Source: Chara braunii
Taxonomy: Eukaryota > Streptophyta > Charophyceae > Charales > Characeae
DNA length: 35,285 bases
Reading direction: 5' to 3'
NCBI GenBank assembly: GCA_003427395.1
Contig: BFEA01000176.1
Location: 15,441 to 50,725, forward strand
The notes beneath the pieces are model-generated. The model had not been told where the DNA came from, did no database searches, and saw only the letters and a list, made by a program, of their open reading frames with translations. The position numbers and the translations under genes were made by a program. Shown here one piece after another: positions 8,085-18,869 of this stretch; within the stretch, counting starts at the first letter, position 1, and each line of letters starts with the position of its first letter.

Positions 8085-8795
8085 ACCCGTGGCGTCAGGT
8101 AGGATGATGATACGAGCATGCACTCCTACCTGACTTATTGGGGCTCCATTCTATTGGTGAGGAGCTGCACCTAGTGGAAACTAAGTCCAGCGTCCCATGA
8201 AAAACAATGAAGGACCGAGGTACAACACAAACTGGGAACCGGGTCGAGCGTCCCTTCTGATCAGTGTCAGTGCGAAATCTGCAACTGAGTGTTGAGTCTT
8301 GTCCCTCTTTACCCTGAGAGGGCGCCAGACATACGTATCTTCCTAGCACTTAATCACACTTGTTCTTGAGAAAGGTTGACCCCAACATTCACAGACAATG
8401 CAAGGGATTTTCCAGATCATTGATACGCATATCACGACCTGGGAACTAAGCAAAGGTTCGAGAGAGGGAAGGGATCAGGGAAATCCGACAGAGGTCTTAA
8501 AGGTGCAGTAGAATCAACGTTGCTCCAGTCATTGAAGGTCAGGTTGTAGTTCCTTGGGATCTCCTCTTGGGCGTTCTCTTTTGTTCCTTCCTACTTCACC
8601 CGTCCCAATCTCCCTCCCTAGTCCCCTCCAAGCCAGTTCTGATTGAATGCTTTGATATGATGCAATATTTCTTTTTCTAGTGACGGAAATTGTAATTTTT
8701 CCTTAAGGGATTCCTATTTGATAGTGATCTCTGTTTGGATCTGTTGTCTGATAGTATAAGTGAATTCAGGGTCATCTAGGCGAGCACCTTCCATT
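8079..8795 (-). other. LINE 3' untranslated region
   Basis: About 700 bp between the tail and the zinc-binding domain contain no recognisable coding sequence. The length is plausible for a LINE 3' UTR. Confidence 0.5.
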
Positions 8796-9044
8796 TCATG
8801 AGTACACATGACCGCTCGCCTTCCGATTGTGAATAGATTCAGAGTGAAAGCATCTTCGTGGTTCGGATTCCAGGATTCCAGGAGGAGGGGTCCAGGGCCA
8901 AGGGAGGGATGTTCCTAACTGACTCCAAATCCTATCCCACCGCCACCATAGCCAAATTGAGTATGGGCATTGCAAGAAAATGTGTTCTAAAGTTTTCGGT
9001 ACGAGTTTGGATGAAAAGGATGATTTGCAGAACTTACACCACAA
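8796..9044 (-). pseudogene. LINE ORF2 C-terminal zinc-binding domain (zf-RVT type)
   Basis: The fragment begins with the pattern CKFC, then an HIFLQC segment, then WLWWRWD. C-X2-C followed by H-X4-C and aromatic residues is the usual reverse-transcriptase zinc-binding domain at the end of plant LINE ORF2. It would help hold template RNA or target DNA during target-primed reverse transcription. Position just before the 3' UTR supports this. The last residues (ESIHNRKASGHVYS) may still be native, since such domains commonly end with a charged helix. Confidence 0.8.
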
Positions 9045-9339
9045 AAGGGCTCATTCTTTTTCGTTCCAACGATGTTCTATCGATGATTCAGTCTTTCGTA
9101 GGGAGACAATGATGAACAATTTGCCATTGCAGCGACGCTACTTTAGCTGGTTTGGATTTAATAGAATGGAACCACTTAATAGAGTGAAATTTTTCTTTAC
9201 TTACGTTTAGATGTCTCATTCAGCGACCTTCTATTTTGTCTTTTAGGTTTATCTTAGGACGAAGCATCCTACAGGTAGACTTCACTGACAGGGTGTGAAG
9301 TGTCCTTACGTAAGAGCGCCCTGTACCATTTGAGGAGGA

Positions 9340-10253
9340 TCAGATCCAGCAGACCGGATCTAAAAGGAGATGAGAGATGGGTGTGCCTGGTTTAAAGGCA
9401 AGCCAACTTTCCTTGATCATAAGGACCCTGATCCTAAAAACTTTATTTGCTTTGACCCACCCCGTGTGCTCTTGTGATCTCGCCTTAGGGAAACCATCCT
9501 CCCCTAGATCAAAGAAAGATATAAAAATATTCCTTGGGTTGCGGATTTCAATTACATTTTTCACTACCCCTTGTTGATCGATGACGGATATCCGGCCATT
9601 TAGGATAAGCTTCGGTCCATTTCTCAGAATTCTGACCCAGTTTAGGGGAATTATATCAATTAATTGTTCTAGAGCTTCCTTTTGATGATGGCAATATCTT
9701 AATCTCTCCTGGAGGGTCGACAGATCAATCCAGTCCCTGTTCTCAATTTTTCAGACGTCTCTAATGTGTGTGACTCCTTTCTTAATCCATCCTTTCCATG
9801 GTGAGTCCCAACAGTTGAGGGTGCACCCTTGAGAATCCCTGATAAATGTTTTGTTAAACAATGGTTGTTGGCATACCTCTTCCCATCTCTCAGGAGCTAT
9901 CTTGTCTGGGAGAGGCAATTTCCTCTAATTTTTTATCAAGTTGATCCAAAATGGGTCTCTGGCAATATCTCTCATGGTTGCTTGTCGGTCGGACAGTTTC
10001 AGGTGATGGGGTTCTGATGTGGTGCTCCTCGGAAGCGACCAGGAACAGTTTTTCAACCACATGAGTGAATTAACCTCCTCTTAAGTAGGTGGAGCTAGTC
10101 TTATGATTTGCCCGCATGCCAGTTTACTCCAATGGGTCTGGGGATTGAATAAGAGGCGTTTTAACCATTAAATGGATAGGGTCATAGCCTGGGTAGCGAG
10201 GTCTATGATGCCTAGGCCATCTCTGGCTTTGGGCTGGATTATAGAAAGTCATG
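9340..10253 (-). pseudogene. LINE ORF2 region between RT and zinc-binding domain
   Basis: Several short frames carry typical post-RT LINE sequence. Nearest the RT is a block with KARDGLGIIDLATQAM, matching the common K-GGLG-I-D word. Then come pieces such as FNKTFIRDSQGC, WDSPWKGWIKKGV and DWIDLSTLQERL. The 9340-9564 piece (FDLGEDGFPKARSQEH) is less distinctive. Stops of all three types and frame changes break it repeatedly. Recognition rests on motif order, not on alignment. Confidence 0.65.
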
Positions 10254-11031
10254 TCACCCTACTAATAACATTTTCACATTCGTGATTTCCTCGCCAGAGG
10301 AAGGCAGCGAATTGTCGTTGAAAAACCTTAATGGTTGTTTTGTCCAAGGATCAGATCGCTGATTTATACCAGATTGAGGTCAATATCACATTGTTAATGA
10401 CTAACGTCCTGCCCAGTAACGAGGTATGTTTGTCCCTCCATAACTCCAATTTTGAATGTGCTTGTTGCAAAATCCCAGCATTGTTAGATAAGGGTTTGCC
10501 AAGTGTTGAGAGAGAGATCCCTGGGACTCTGATAGGTGTTTCAAGACGAAGCCATTTGATCAATGGTCGTTCTAGAGGCCTTACTCCTTGATAATGAATC
10601 CACAATCCCAGCGTTTTATTCCCCCAATTTACCTTCATATCTGTGAGTTTGCAAAATTCATCCATGATTCTTTTAATTGTTTCTAGATTTTCTTGAGCCG
10701 CATCAACCCTCAGAGAGAGGTCATCAACAATCAGGGAGCAAACAGGGATTGTTTCCTTTGTGATGGATGACACTTGGATACGCTTAATATCTTTTTGTTG
10801 TCAAAGGTTAGCAGCCAAGGTTTCCATGATTATTACAAAAAGGAGTGACACAATTGAGTCACCTTACCTCACATATCTTTGTAGAGCTATAGGGGGAACC
10901 ACATTCCCATTAACCATCCCTCTTGTTAAAGTTTGCTCTAAAATTGAGTTTCTCTATGCATTTATCCAGAAAAAAATCAGTCGACGTGATCATATGCTTT
11001 TTCGAAATTCGTAAATATAATGGTCGCGTTT
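10254..11031. repeat. Tandem duplication inside the LINE RT gene, copy A
   Basis: The segment starting tcaccctactaataaca recurs at 11032 as tcaccctagtaatagca and runs colinearly to gtcgcgttt (11031 versus 11771). Over most of the length the copies differ only by scattered substitutions, by eye a few percent. Copy A keeps about 37 bp (around 10801-10840) missing from copy B. Confidence 0.93.
10351..10773 (-). pseudogene. LINE RT, catalytic C block and beyond (copy A)
   Basis: The 140-residue fragment carries VCSLIVDDLSL, which corresponds to the F/Y-A-D-D box of LINE RT with Ala replaced by Val. It continues with MDEFCKLTDMKVNWGNKT (the S/G-L-x-VN-x-x-K-T block), SLLGRTLVINNVI and WYKS, all in the normal order. 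This is the outer copy that continues into the downstream ORF2 parts. The role in an active element is target-primed reverse transcription. Confidence 0.88.
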
Positions 11032-11772
11032 TCACCCTAGTAATAGCATTTTCACATTTGTCATTTCCTCGCCAGAGGAAGGCAGCGAATTATCGTTGAA
11101 AAACCTTAATGGTTGTTTTGTCCAAGGGCCAAATCGCTGATTTATACCAGATTGAGGTCAATATCACATTGTTAATGACTAACGTCCTGCCAAGTAACGA
11201 GGTATGTTTGTCCCTCCATAGCTCCAATTTTGAATGTGCTTGTTGCAAAATTCCAACATTATTAGATAAGGGTTTGCCAAGTGTTGAGAGAGAGATTCAT
11301 AGGACTCTGATAGGTGTTTCAAGACGAAGTCATTTGATCAGTGATCGCTCTAGAGGTCTTACTCCTTGATAATGAATCCACCATCCCAGCGTTTTATTCC
11401 CCCAATTTACCTTCATATCTGTGAGTTTGGAAAATTCATCCATGATTCTTTTAATTGCTTCTAGATTTTTTTGAGACGCATCAACCATCAGAGAGAGGTC
11501 ATCAACAATCAGGGAGCAAACAGGGATTGTTTCCTCTGTGATGAATGACACTTGGATACGCTTAATATCTTTGTGTTGTCGGAGGACACAATTGAGTCAC
11601 CTTACCTCACAGATCTTTGTAGAGCTATAGGGGGAGCCATATTCCCATTAACCATCCCTCTTGTTAAAGTTTGGGCCAAAATTGAGTTTCTTTATGCATT
11701 TATACAGAAAAAAAAAACAGTCGGCGTGATCATATGTTTTTTCGAAATTTGTAAATATAATGGTCGCGTTTT
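11032..11772. repeat. Tandem duplication inside the LINE RT gene, copy B
   Basis: This is the second copy, directly abutting copy A with a period of 778 bp. A deletion of about 37 bp near 11582 (tgttgtcggaggacacaat) distinguishes it. It joins the intact upstream RT part at 11772. Unequal exchange or replication slippage after insertion is the simplest cause. Confidence 0.93.
11330..11551 (-). pseudogene. LINE RT catalytic block (copy B)
   Basis: Near-identical to part of copy A: VCSLIVDDLSLMVDASQKN, then MDEFSKLTDMKVNWGNKT, then IHYQGVRPLERSLIK. The frame stops earlier than in copy A. Both copies share the VDD variant, so that change predates the duplication. Confidence 0.88.
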
Positions 11773-12040
11773 GCTTAGATTGACGAGAGAGTTTGACTAA
11801 CTCATTTATCATAAGAATATTGTCTTGGATATTCGTTCCTCGGATAAAACCTGTTTGGGAAGGGTGAATTATGTCAGCTATGCATTTATTTATGTGATTC
11901 ATTAGGACTTTTGATATGAGTTTGTATACGACAGTGAGGAGTGTGATGAACCGATAATTACGAATATTGCGTTTATCGCCCTTTTTATAGAGCAGTGTGA
12001 GTATACATTGCCCCGCAAACTTTCCCGTATTTCCAGTCAC
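11648..12040 (-). pseudogene. LINE RT, N-terminal blocks
   Basis: The segment contains ILTLLYKKGDKRNIRNYRF, then ITLLTVVYKLISKVL, then HPSQTGFIRGTNIQDNIL, then TNFEKTYDHA. These are RT blocks 0-3 of LINEs. The first catalytic acid (normally L/I-D-F-x-K-A-Y-D) is Asn here (FTNFEKTYD), and the duplicated copy shows the same F-T-N-F. The enzyme was therefore already catalytically impaired before duplication, unless both copies mutated identically. The frame runs into copy B of the duplication. Confidence 0.9.
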
Positions 12041-12097
12041 CTAGACAGTCTGATAAAAGTTCATTAAGTCTTGAGAGATGAAGTCCCAAAGATGTTC

Positions 12098-12505
12098 TCA
12101 AAATTTCTCAGGCAATCTATCAATGCCTGGGGGGGTTTCCTCCTCCATGAGCATTAGGGCAGTCCATACTTCTTCTTTTGTTAGGGGCAACTCCAATTGA
12201 TCTTTTTGGGGGGCAGAGAAAAACTTGGACATAGGTTTCAAAAATTCATTTATCTCCATATTACGCTGGTTCGGGGGGATGTTACCAGTAAAGAGGTTCT
12301 TGAATAAGTCTCTAGCAATCCTCATACATTCAACCGTAGAGGTAGTTGGCTCATCAATTTGATGTTGGGGATAAGCGAGAGCCTCAATGACTGTCCTCCC
12401 CACTCGGGCTCTGGTCATGGCAAAGAATCTCGCATCCATTCCCCCCTCGGTGACAAACTTCCGAAGCTTACCTCTAATCCAGACGTCATTCCAACGATAT
12501 TCCAT
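12098..12505 (-). pseudogene. LINE ORF2 linker between endonuclease and RT
   Basis: The fragment carries TEGGMDARFFAMTRAR, the usual E-G-D-x-N-T-R-F-F-H-like word, and ends with LELPLTKEEVWTALMLMEEE then PGIDRLPEKF. The latter is the K/S-P-G-x-D-G-L-P-x-E-F signature just before LINE RT block 1. Position and spacing fit. Confidence 0.85.
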
Positions 12506-12716
12506 TTGTGAGAATAATTGGTTTTCTAGTTCTTGAATTTCTTGAGTTACTAGTGCATTGTTTTCCTCGTTCTCATTGTCACTTTCCTAGGATTGTAACT
12601 GTTGGATGCGTGGATAAATTTTTGCTTCATTGGAATGACGTTCGACTGCCAATAGTTTTAAATATTCATTGCATTTACGGCCTAAAAAAGCTAGAACGTC
12701 GTTAAATCACAAAATA

Positions 12717-13605
12717 TCATCCTGGATAATGTTTTTTTTGTTGTCTCCCAAAAGACCATACATCCTTTAGGTAGACTCTGAATCTTCCCATTTTAAGGTG
12801 AGATATGTTTAATTTATAGTAACCCTTACCTTGGTCTGATTTTTTCTTGAATGAGAGAATAACCACACACATACCGTGATCAAGTCCTAACAGGGGGTTT
12901 CTAGGAAATACTTCAGCAACTTGAAGAGAACCTTCCAATTCGTCAGAGAGGAGGATTAGGTCAATGCGTGACTTAGTGATCATCATATCCTGATTTTTTC
13001 TAAAGCACGAGAAGGTACAGTGGGTAGGGTTCAATCTTCTGAATGAGTCAAACAAGTGAAATGATTAAGTTAGATTGGCAATCATTTCTTCATCAACCTC
13101 CACATAGGCCGGGCAGGGGGTATGAATACGTCAGCGATCCATGGATCGATCTGGAGCAGCGTTAAAATTTTTTGCCATGATTACTGGGATGCCAACTGGA
13201 AGTATGGGGATCAGAGATTCAAAGAACCGTTGACAATGACCTACCTCGTTTGACCCATAGATACATAAGATAATGACAATTTATAGCTTCAGCATTGCCA
13301 GTATATATGTCCACCTTCCTTCTTCTTTGTCAACCTCCCAGTAAACTGGTTCTACCTTGGAATCTGGTGGAATCCAAATTGCAACACCAACGCTCCCTGA
13401 ACGAGGTGCATGTGCTCTGAATGTTGTATAGGGTCATATCTGTTTATGGCAATGATTGTGGATGGCAGTATCTATGAGGTGCGTTTCTTGGATACAGATG
13501 ACGTCATACCATTTTTTTCCCCCTATTCCCCTAAGCTGGTCGTAGATGGCTTGCTTCTTTTGGAACTTGGCAAGGCCATTAAAATTCAGGGATCTCAAGT
13601 CTAAA
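12717..13605 (-). pseudogene. LINE apurinic-type endonuclease
   Basis: On the minus strand from about 13605 the sequence reads SLNFNGLAK (Asn of motif 1), then VICIQETHL with the catalytic Glu, then SGSVGVAIWI. Next is AKNFNAAPDRSMDR, where the family has G/A-G-D-F-N. The catalytic Asp is replaced by Asn. The C-terminal part, in an open frame at 12717-13055, contains FRRLNPTHCTFSCF, TKSRIDLILLSDEL (the S-R-I-D motif) and LLGLDHGMCVVILSF (the final D/S-D-H). The endonuclease nicks target DNA to prime reverse transcription. Stops and frame changes between 13060 and 13450 inactivate it. Confidence 0.88.
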
Positions 13606-14253
13606 TCAGCTTGCCTCTTGAGGAATTTCCATGTTTTGTCCTTGTTGTATAGTGCGTTAATTTTCTAGAAATTCTTCATTACAAGCAGGGCAGACACCAC
13701 TGACCACTATTGGGGGAGTGATTTGAAGGTTGAACAGGCTGGTTTAGAGGGTCTGCCACGAACCTAAGTTTAACACGCCCCCTAACACTATAATACGTTG
13801 TCTCAAAAGTCGAATACGCAGTGTTCCTACATAAGTTTCTGACCAAAAGTTTTTTGCCTTAACTTTCATTAGTTGTAGTTCCGTCAAGAGTTTTTGGTTG
13901 AACCACTTGAGGTCAAGATGTCTGCAAACTTCATATTTTAAGAAGACATCTCATTCAGCCAACCGCTGATCTCCTTCGGAGATTGTCAAAGTGGCAGTAC
14001 AACCAGGTGGAATTTTATTCTTTATAAATCTTCCTACCTCATGTTTAATGAGTGACTCTCCTCCTAGTCTGTCAGTCTTCGTGGAGAGAGAGGAAAGGTG
14101 AGGTAGTACCTAACACTGTCACTTCCCCATACACTGCTCCTTGGGGAATGGAGAGTCCTACTTCCCACGTACCATCCTTAAGTCTGACCGGTAAGAGAAC
14201 AATACCCGTCTTAATTGGAGAAAATATCCCCTAACCTTTTGCTAGTCGGTGTT
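13606..14253 (-). other. ORF1/ORF2 junction of the LINE
   Basis: About 650 bp between the endonuclease start and the recognisable ORF1 tail. It may hold the ORF2 start region and the end of ORF1. Short minus-strand frames exist, but no motif could be named. Confidence 0.4.
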
Positions 14254-16021
14254 TCAACCGTTGACGCTTTGTTGTAAGCTCGGGATCTGTAGTGACAGTG
14301 AATGAGGAAAGCAGAATTTGAGGAATTCGGGAATTTTTGTTTCTGCAGTTTCTGCAGATTCTGCAGGTTCTTTGTCCTTTCCACTTGGGCCGCGATTTGG
14401 TAGGTCCTTAGTAAGATCCACTACCTGCACCGTCTGCTGTATTAACTTTTTCTCCTTGGATGCAGGGCCTAAGACAACCAGCGCTTGATTCAAGTGAGGT
14501 AAGTCAGCTTCATCCCCCACTTTCTCCCCTATGTGACTTGCCCCGGGCGGGGAGAACGTGGGGTCTGTTGTCTTGTCCAACGCCCTGTCACTCGTACAGT
14601 TTTTGGCACAGTCACTGTTATGCTGGTACAATGGCAAGTACGCATTGGCTGTCACAGAATGTGAAAGGAAATACTTTCCCAAGGGCATTGATCCACTATT
14701 GTTTTTATCTTCATCTCCTTCTGCAATATTTTGCTTACATATTTGGACAGAGTTACTTTTGTGTAAATAATGAAAAACATGTCAAATTATAGCGTTGTGG
14801 CAGAGCCTTGAGTATAGTAGAGTCGAACACAGTGGAGAGCAGGGAAAGTTGTTTGTCACCCCCGGGTAAGTTTTGTGTAACATGCACCATCTGGTTTCTA
14901 TGTGGTCTTTGTTGTACTTACGGGTTGTATGAACCAGGATCCCATTCTATCAGACCCTGACTTTGTTTGTCAGTGACCGCAGGGCGTAGGTTGTTGGGAA
15001 TCTGCAAAAAATTCCTTTCCCCAGTATGTTAAAAAATGACCTCCTTGAAAGCCTGATTGGGAGGGTCAGGCTCCTCTCCTTGGGATTCTGGTTTTGCCAA
15101 TTGAGGATTCATTGGATTGGTTGGGGCGTTGGACTGGGCGTCCAATAAATTGATTCTTGTATTAGCAAGTGGCACCTGAATAGGGAAATTGGTATCAAAA
15201 GTTGAAAGTTTTCGGGGCTCATTTTTCTGATCGTTTTCCTGGACCTCCTTCTGATGGAACTGTGTCAACGCATTTCGTGAATTCTAAGGAGGTTCTTGCA
15301 GTGGGTCACTAACCTTCCCTCTACATGGTTGAGTTCCTTCCTCTGGGATATTCACAGGCAGGGAGGTCCCATTGCTTGGCTGTTGTGAGGTTTCTGAAAT
15401 TTCTGTTTCGTTTCCTGGCAGGGTCAGTGGCTGAAAACGATTGTAAAGGCCAGGCAGGCGGGGGATTTCTCCCTGGGTCGAATGGTTGAACCTAGAGGAA
15501 ACGATCGAGAGGAGTTTGGCACTGATGCCATTCCATGTCACACCCATCGAGGCCCCTTGTAGTAAAAAGGTACCAAGGTTTTTACTATTCTCTAACAACA
15601 ACATCAATTACTTGAGGATTTGGGGCCACGAATCATTGGGTAGGCTTGGGTGTTGGATTTTTAGATTACACAATAACCAATCAGCTATTTGAAGAAGGAT
15701 TGTTTTCACGTCTGCAATAATTTCAGTATCGTTTCCATCAACCGACAAAACAGCGGGGGGAGGGGAAGCAGAGGGTGGGAATAGTTCAACGTCTATTGGT
15801 TCCGGGCCGAAGGCGTCCCTAAAATGATTGACTTCCATGGGGATTACCTCCGCCTCTGCATCAGGTTCACCGTGTTCCTCCCCCTGCCCTTGCCCTTCCT
15901 CCCTCTTCAGACCCGTGGTTTGTCTTGGTGTGTCAACCTGGTTTTCTTTTGGCTTTGCCGTTCCTTTTCTTTTCACTTTGCGCCATTTTGTGTTTGTTCC
16001 ACTTTTTGGCAGGTAGTCCAT
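14254..16021 (-). pseudogene. LINE ORF1 C-terminal low-complexity region
   Basis: Consecutive minus-strand open pieces (15608-16021, 15284-15607, 15029-15268, 14254-14688) are rich in Pro, Gln, Glu, Ser and Thr. They carry short charged runs such as KREEGQGQGEEHGEPDAEAE and no fold I recognise. Their common strand and the placement between the CCHC domain and the endonuclease fit a disordered ORF1 tail. Frame changes and stops separate them. They could also be partly non-coding. Confidence 0.5.
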
Positions 16022-16300
16022 TGCCCTTGGGTCCGGAGATCTTTTCGAACTGCCAACCGGGGAGTAGCCAGTCCCTTGTGCTTTTGATTTTCCTTGAACC
16101 CTCTTTCAGTAATAACCAGCTTCTCGGCATTCTCACCAGCACTAGTGCCCTGTGGTTCCTGCAGTTCACCTATCATCATGCGGCCTGTCTGTAGTTTAGA
16201 GGATGATGCCTGACCCTGTCTATTTGGGTAATGTGTGCAGGTTTTCCAGGCTGGAGAGAGGCTTGAGGTGAGGGATGAGACTGTTGCGATTGCCCTTGCG

Positions 16301-17306
16301 CTAAGGGAGGAGAGGATTGGGGGGGGAGCCAATTTGCTGGGGGATGTCACTTTTCCCTTCCCACGTCCAGCCAATTGGCTGTCCCACCTGGTTTAAGTCT
16401 TCACGATAGACCCACCCCTCATATCTGGAGACGACCTGGACCCATCTGTTGGGTCTTTGTGGATCCCTCTTGAGTCGCATGTCTGGGGGGATCGCGTGTT
16501 GGGGTGTTGTTGGCAGGCATAATGGAGATGACCATAGGCCTTGCGTTTGAAGCACCAAGGTCGGAATGTATGCGTTGTGTGAATCTGGTACACCATGCCT
16601 CCCATTTTGAAGGGAATAATATCGTCCAGTGAGAAGAGTTGCTCTTTGGGGAGGTCCAAAGCCAGCATTAAGTAGTCGTCCCTCTTAGCGACGTAAGAAG
16701 GCAGCGGATTGATGAAGCCGACAATTTTGAATTGCAGAACAAAGTCGTGAATGAAAGTTGTTTGGACTTCGACTAGGATATGTTTGAACTCTTCTCTTCT
16801 GGGCCTACCTTTTTGGGAAGCCACGGGTAGATTCCGACTTCCGACCGGTCCCAATGCATTTTCTTCCAGACAACCATCCGAACTTTGTCTTTGTCAAAAA
16901 AACTTAGAACTATGAAAATTGTAGGAGTGATTGGTTGGATTAGGAAAAATTTTGTTACTCCTTCTGGCCCATCCCTCAAGGATTCCAACCTCTTGCAAAT
17001 AAACTTAATTTTGTCATTAACCGATTTGTAGACCGCATCGTCGTAGAATATCCAATTGTTGACATGTTTGGTGCACACCAGATCACGATGGGCTAGCTTG
17101 TCAGGAGGGTAGGATTTCATCAGAGTCTTTCTACCCCATTGCTCGATGACCAGTTGTTCTGAGGGGAGAAGGAAGAGCGAAAGGAAGTAAGCCCTGGCTG
17201 ATGAGAGATTCCTAAGAGGAATCTTCAATTCTTCAATTGGGGAACCAACCGGATCAATCGATGGGCGTTGTATGTTCAGTGTTTTATTTTGCAGGGATTC
17301 CCTCAC
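16301..17306 (-). pseudogene. LINE ORF1 nucleic-acid-binding core with damaged CCHC knuckle
   Basis: The N-terminal piece (16773-17306) contains KHVNNWIFYDDAVYKSVND and a beta-rich stretch (TIFIVLSFFDKDKVRMVVWK), resembling the DUF4283-type domain of plant LINE ORF1 proteins. A frameshift leads to 16393-16854: EFKHILVEVQ, then INPLPSYVAKRDDYLMLALD, then WCFKRKAYGHLHYAC. The last is a C-X2-C-X4-H-X4-C knuckle in which the second Cys has become Arg. The continuation with RWVQVVSRYEGWVYRED is in a further frame (16301-16558). ORF1 proteins bind element RNA as chaperones. Confidence 0.75.
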
Positions 17307-17674
17307 CTTCTACGACCATGACAACTGATTAGTAACCTGGTTAGCAGTCTGGGGAGTATCTTTTGCAGTTCCAATCTTGTTCTGAGATGATTGTGAGGGT
17401 TGAGATTTTCTTGCATTCGTTCATCTTCTGTCATAATTTCCTCTCCACTCTCTACATTTCCTTCTCGTATTATCAGATCTCGCCCTTCTGCCGCATTTTC
17501 TCCGCTCGGGCAGTCCTGTTTTGCAGCAGTGGCAGGTTGCATGGAGGGGAATTCCATGAGATCCAGCGAGGGGTCGGTTGTTGAGATTAAGTGAACTGTT
17601 ACCCCCCTCTCCTCTGTGTGGTACAATGTGCTAGTGACCACAGACGGGGTGCCTCCCCATGCATTGTACACCAC
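17303..17674 (-). pseudogene. LINE ORF1 N-terminal remnant
   Basis: This minus-strand frame of 123 codons, acidic in its middle (EGRDLIIREGNVESGEEIM), ends just before the ORF1 core and would run into it with a small frame change. No domain is recognised. Assignment rests on strand and position. An adjoining frame at 17599-17817 might be a further N-terminal piece or 5' UTR. Confidence 0.4.
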
Positions 17675-17820
17675 CTTCCTTCCTGAATCTTATGTCTGTG
17701 GTGCTTGCTGCCCCTGCCTTCCAAGCAGACTCCCTGGGAAACCTCCCATATTACGATTGGTGACTGGCGCTCTGGGACGAGCATAGGGGGTTGGACCAAT
17801 GTGTTTAAGCATTGCATGGC

Positions 17821-18869
17821 GCATTGCTCCCTGGTAAAATAGCATTGAGCCTATCCCCTTTGCTCGTCAGAAGATCGGCTTCATTTTGGGGTTGGGGGAG
17901 GAGGAAAAGGCAAAGAAGATACTACGATAATAAAAGAAATGAGAAGGGGGCAAGTGCACAATTAACTTAAATCTATTTTTAGAGTGAGTGACTGTCTATT
18001 TATCTTATAAATTTCCAAGTATTTCAATCAAACGATGACAAGGGAAGAGGACGGGTGCACTGTTTATTCATATGTATTACTATTCAGGGTGAACACGTGT
18101 CTGTGTTCCATCAACATTTCTCCCCTCTTTTCATTTCTTAAAATATGATGTGTTTTCGGAAGAAAAGGAAGTGATGTTCGTTATTCACTCAGCACGGGGG
18201 GATTCATGATGCATATAATATGGTTTGCAATTGTTGAAGGGTACTAGTGTGCTTCTCGGTACAACCTTTAGGAAGAGGATTCGAGCCCTGGTTATTTCAT
18301 TCACTGGCTTGGACCCCAGAGAGGCGGTCAGGGACACAGGGAGCGAGAGAATTCAGGGAGGAGAGGCGAAATGATAAAGGAACATACCTGGACATAATTC
18401 TGCGCCAAATTCCTCTATTGAAGACGAAAAGTCATAGCCCTCGCTGTGGCCACATCAGCAGCATTGTTCTTTGTTTCTCTTCATCTAAGATACGAGGGTT
18501 AGATGCCCCCTTTTTTCCCCACCTCCCTCTGGCTTGACTGCACTCTCTGCATTCAGGAATTACAATTGTGAACCCTTTCCACACATAGATTGACCTATAC
18601 CATGTCCGCTAGTCAGATAATGAGACCAACGGAGGAGGACATGCGTGAAATTTCCCCCCTACTGGACGACTTCTACTATTCGTTCTCCGTTTTTTGCTGA
18701 GAATGCTGGCTACGAGATGCACTATGTGGACTTCTTGTGTAGGTGACGAATCTTAAAACGCTATCCCGCCTCCCTCAGGATGCGAGTGTCCCCACACTTA
18801 AAATCAGCATTACCTATCTAAAACATGTACCAAGGGGAGAGGTGATTACCACAATGGTACTGGGAGCAC
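17821..18869. other. Anonymous intergenic DNA
   Basis: No gene, RNA or repeat supported. The reading frame at 18247-18537 has no recognisable features. A T-arm-like word near 18276 (attcgagccc) lacks a pairing stem. Confidence 0.4.

Larger units (their letters stand above)
8052..17820 (-). mobile_element. Degenerate L1-like LINE (non-LTR retrotransposon)
   Basis: Read on the minus strand, the order is ORF1 remnants (CCHC protein), apurinic-type endonuclease, linker, reverse transcriptase, C-terminal zinc-binding domain, 3' UTR and a 27-base poly(A) tail (T run at 8052-8078). This is the layout of plant L1-like LINEs. Many frameshifts and stops (TGA, TAA and TAG) break both ORFs. A 778-bp part of the RT gene is duplicated in tandem. 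The 5' end is placed only roughly, where ORF1-like coding ends. The 12 bases next to the tail were not found again near 17.8 kb, so no target-site duplication can be given. Confidence 0.88.

Noticed and set aside
10331-11369. Plus-strand frames of 86 codons repeated twice (MVVLSKDQIADL and a twin)
   Set aside because: They are antisense to the duplicated LINE RT. The repeat reflects the DNA duplication.
18270-18290. B-box-like gattcgagccc
   Set aside because: The flanking bases do not form a T stem, and no A box lies at the right distance.
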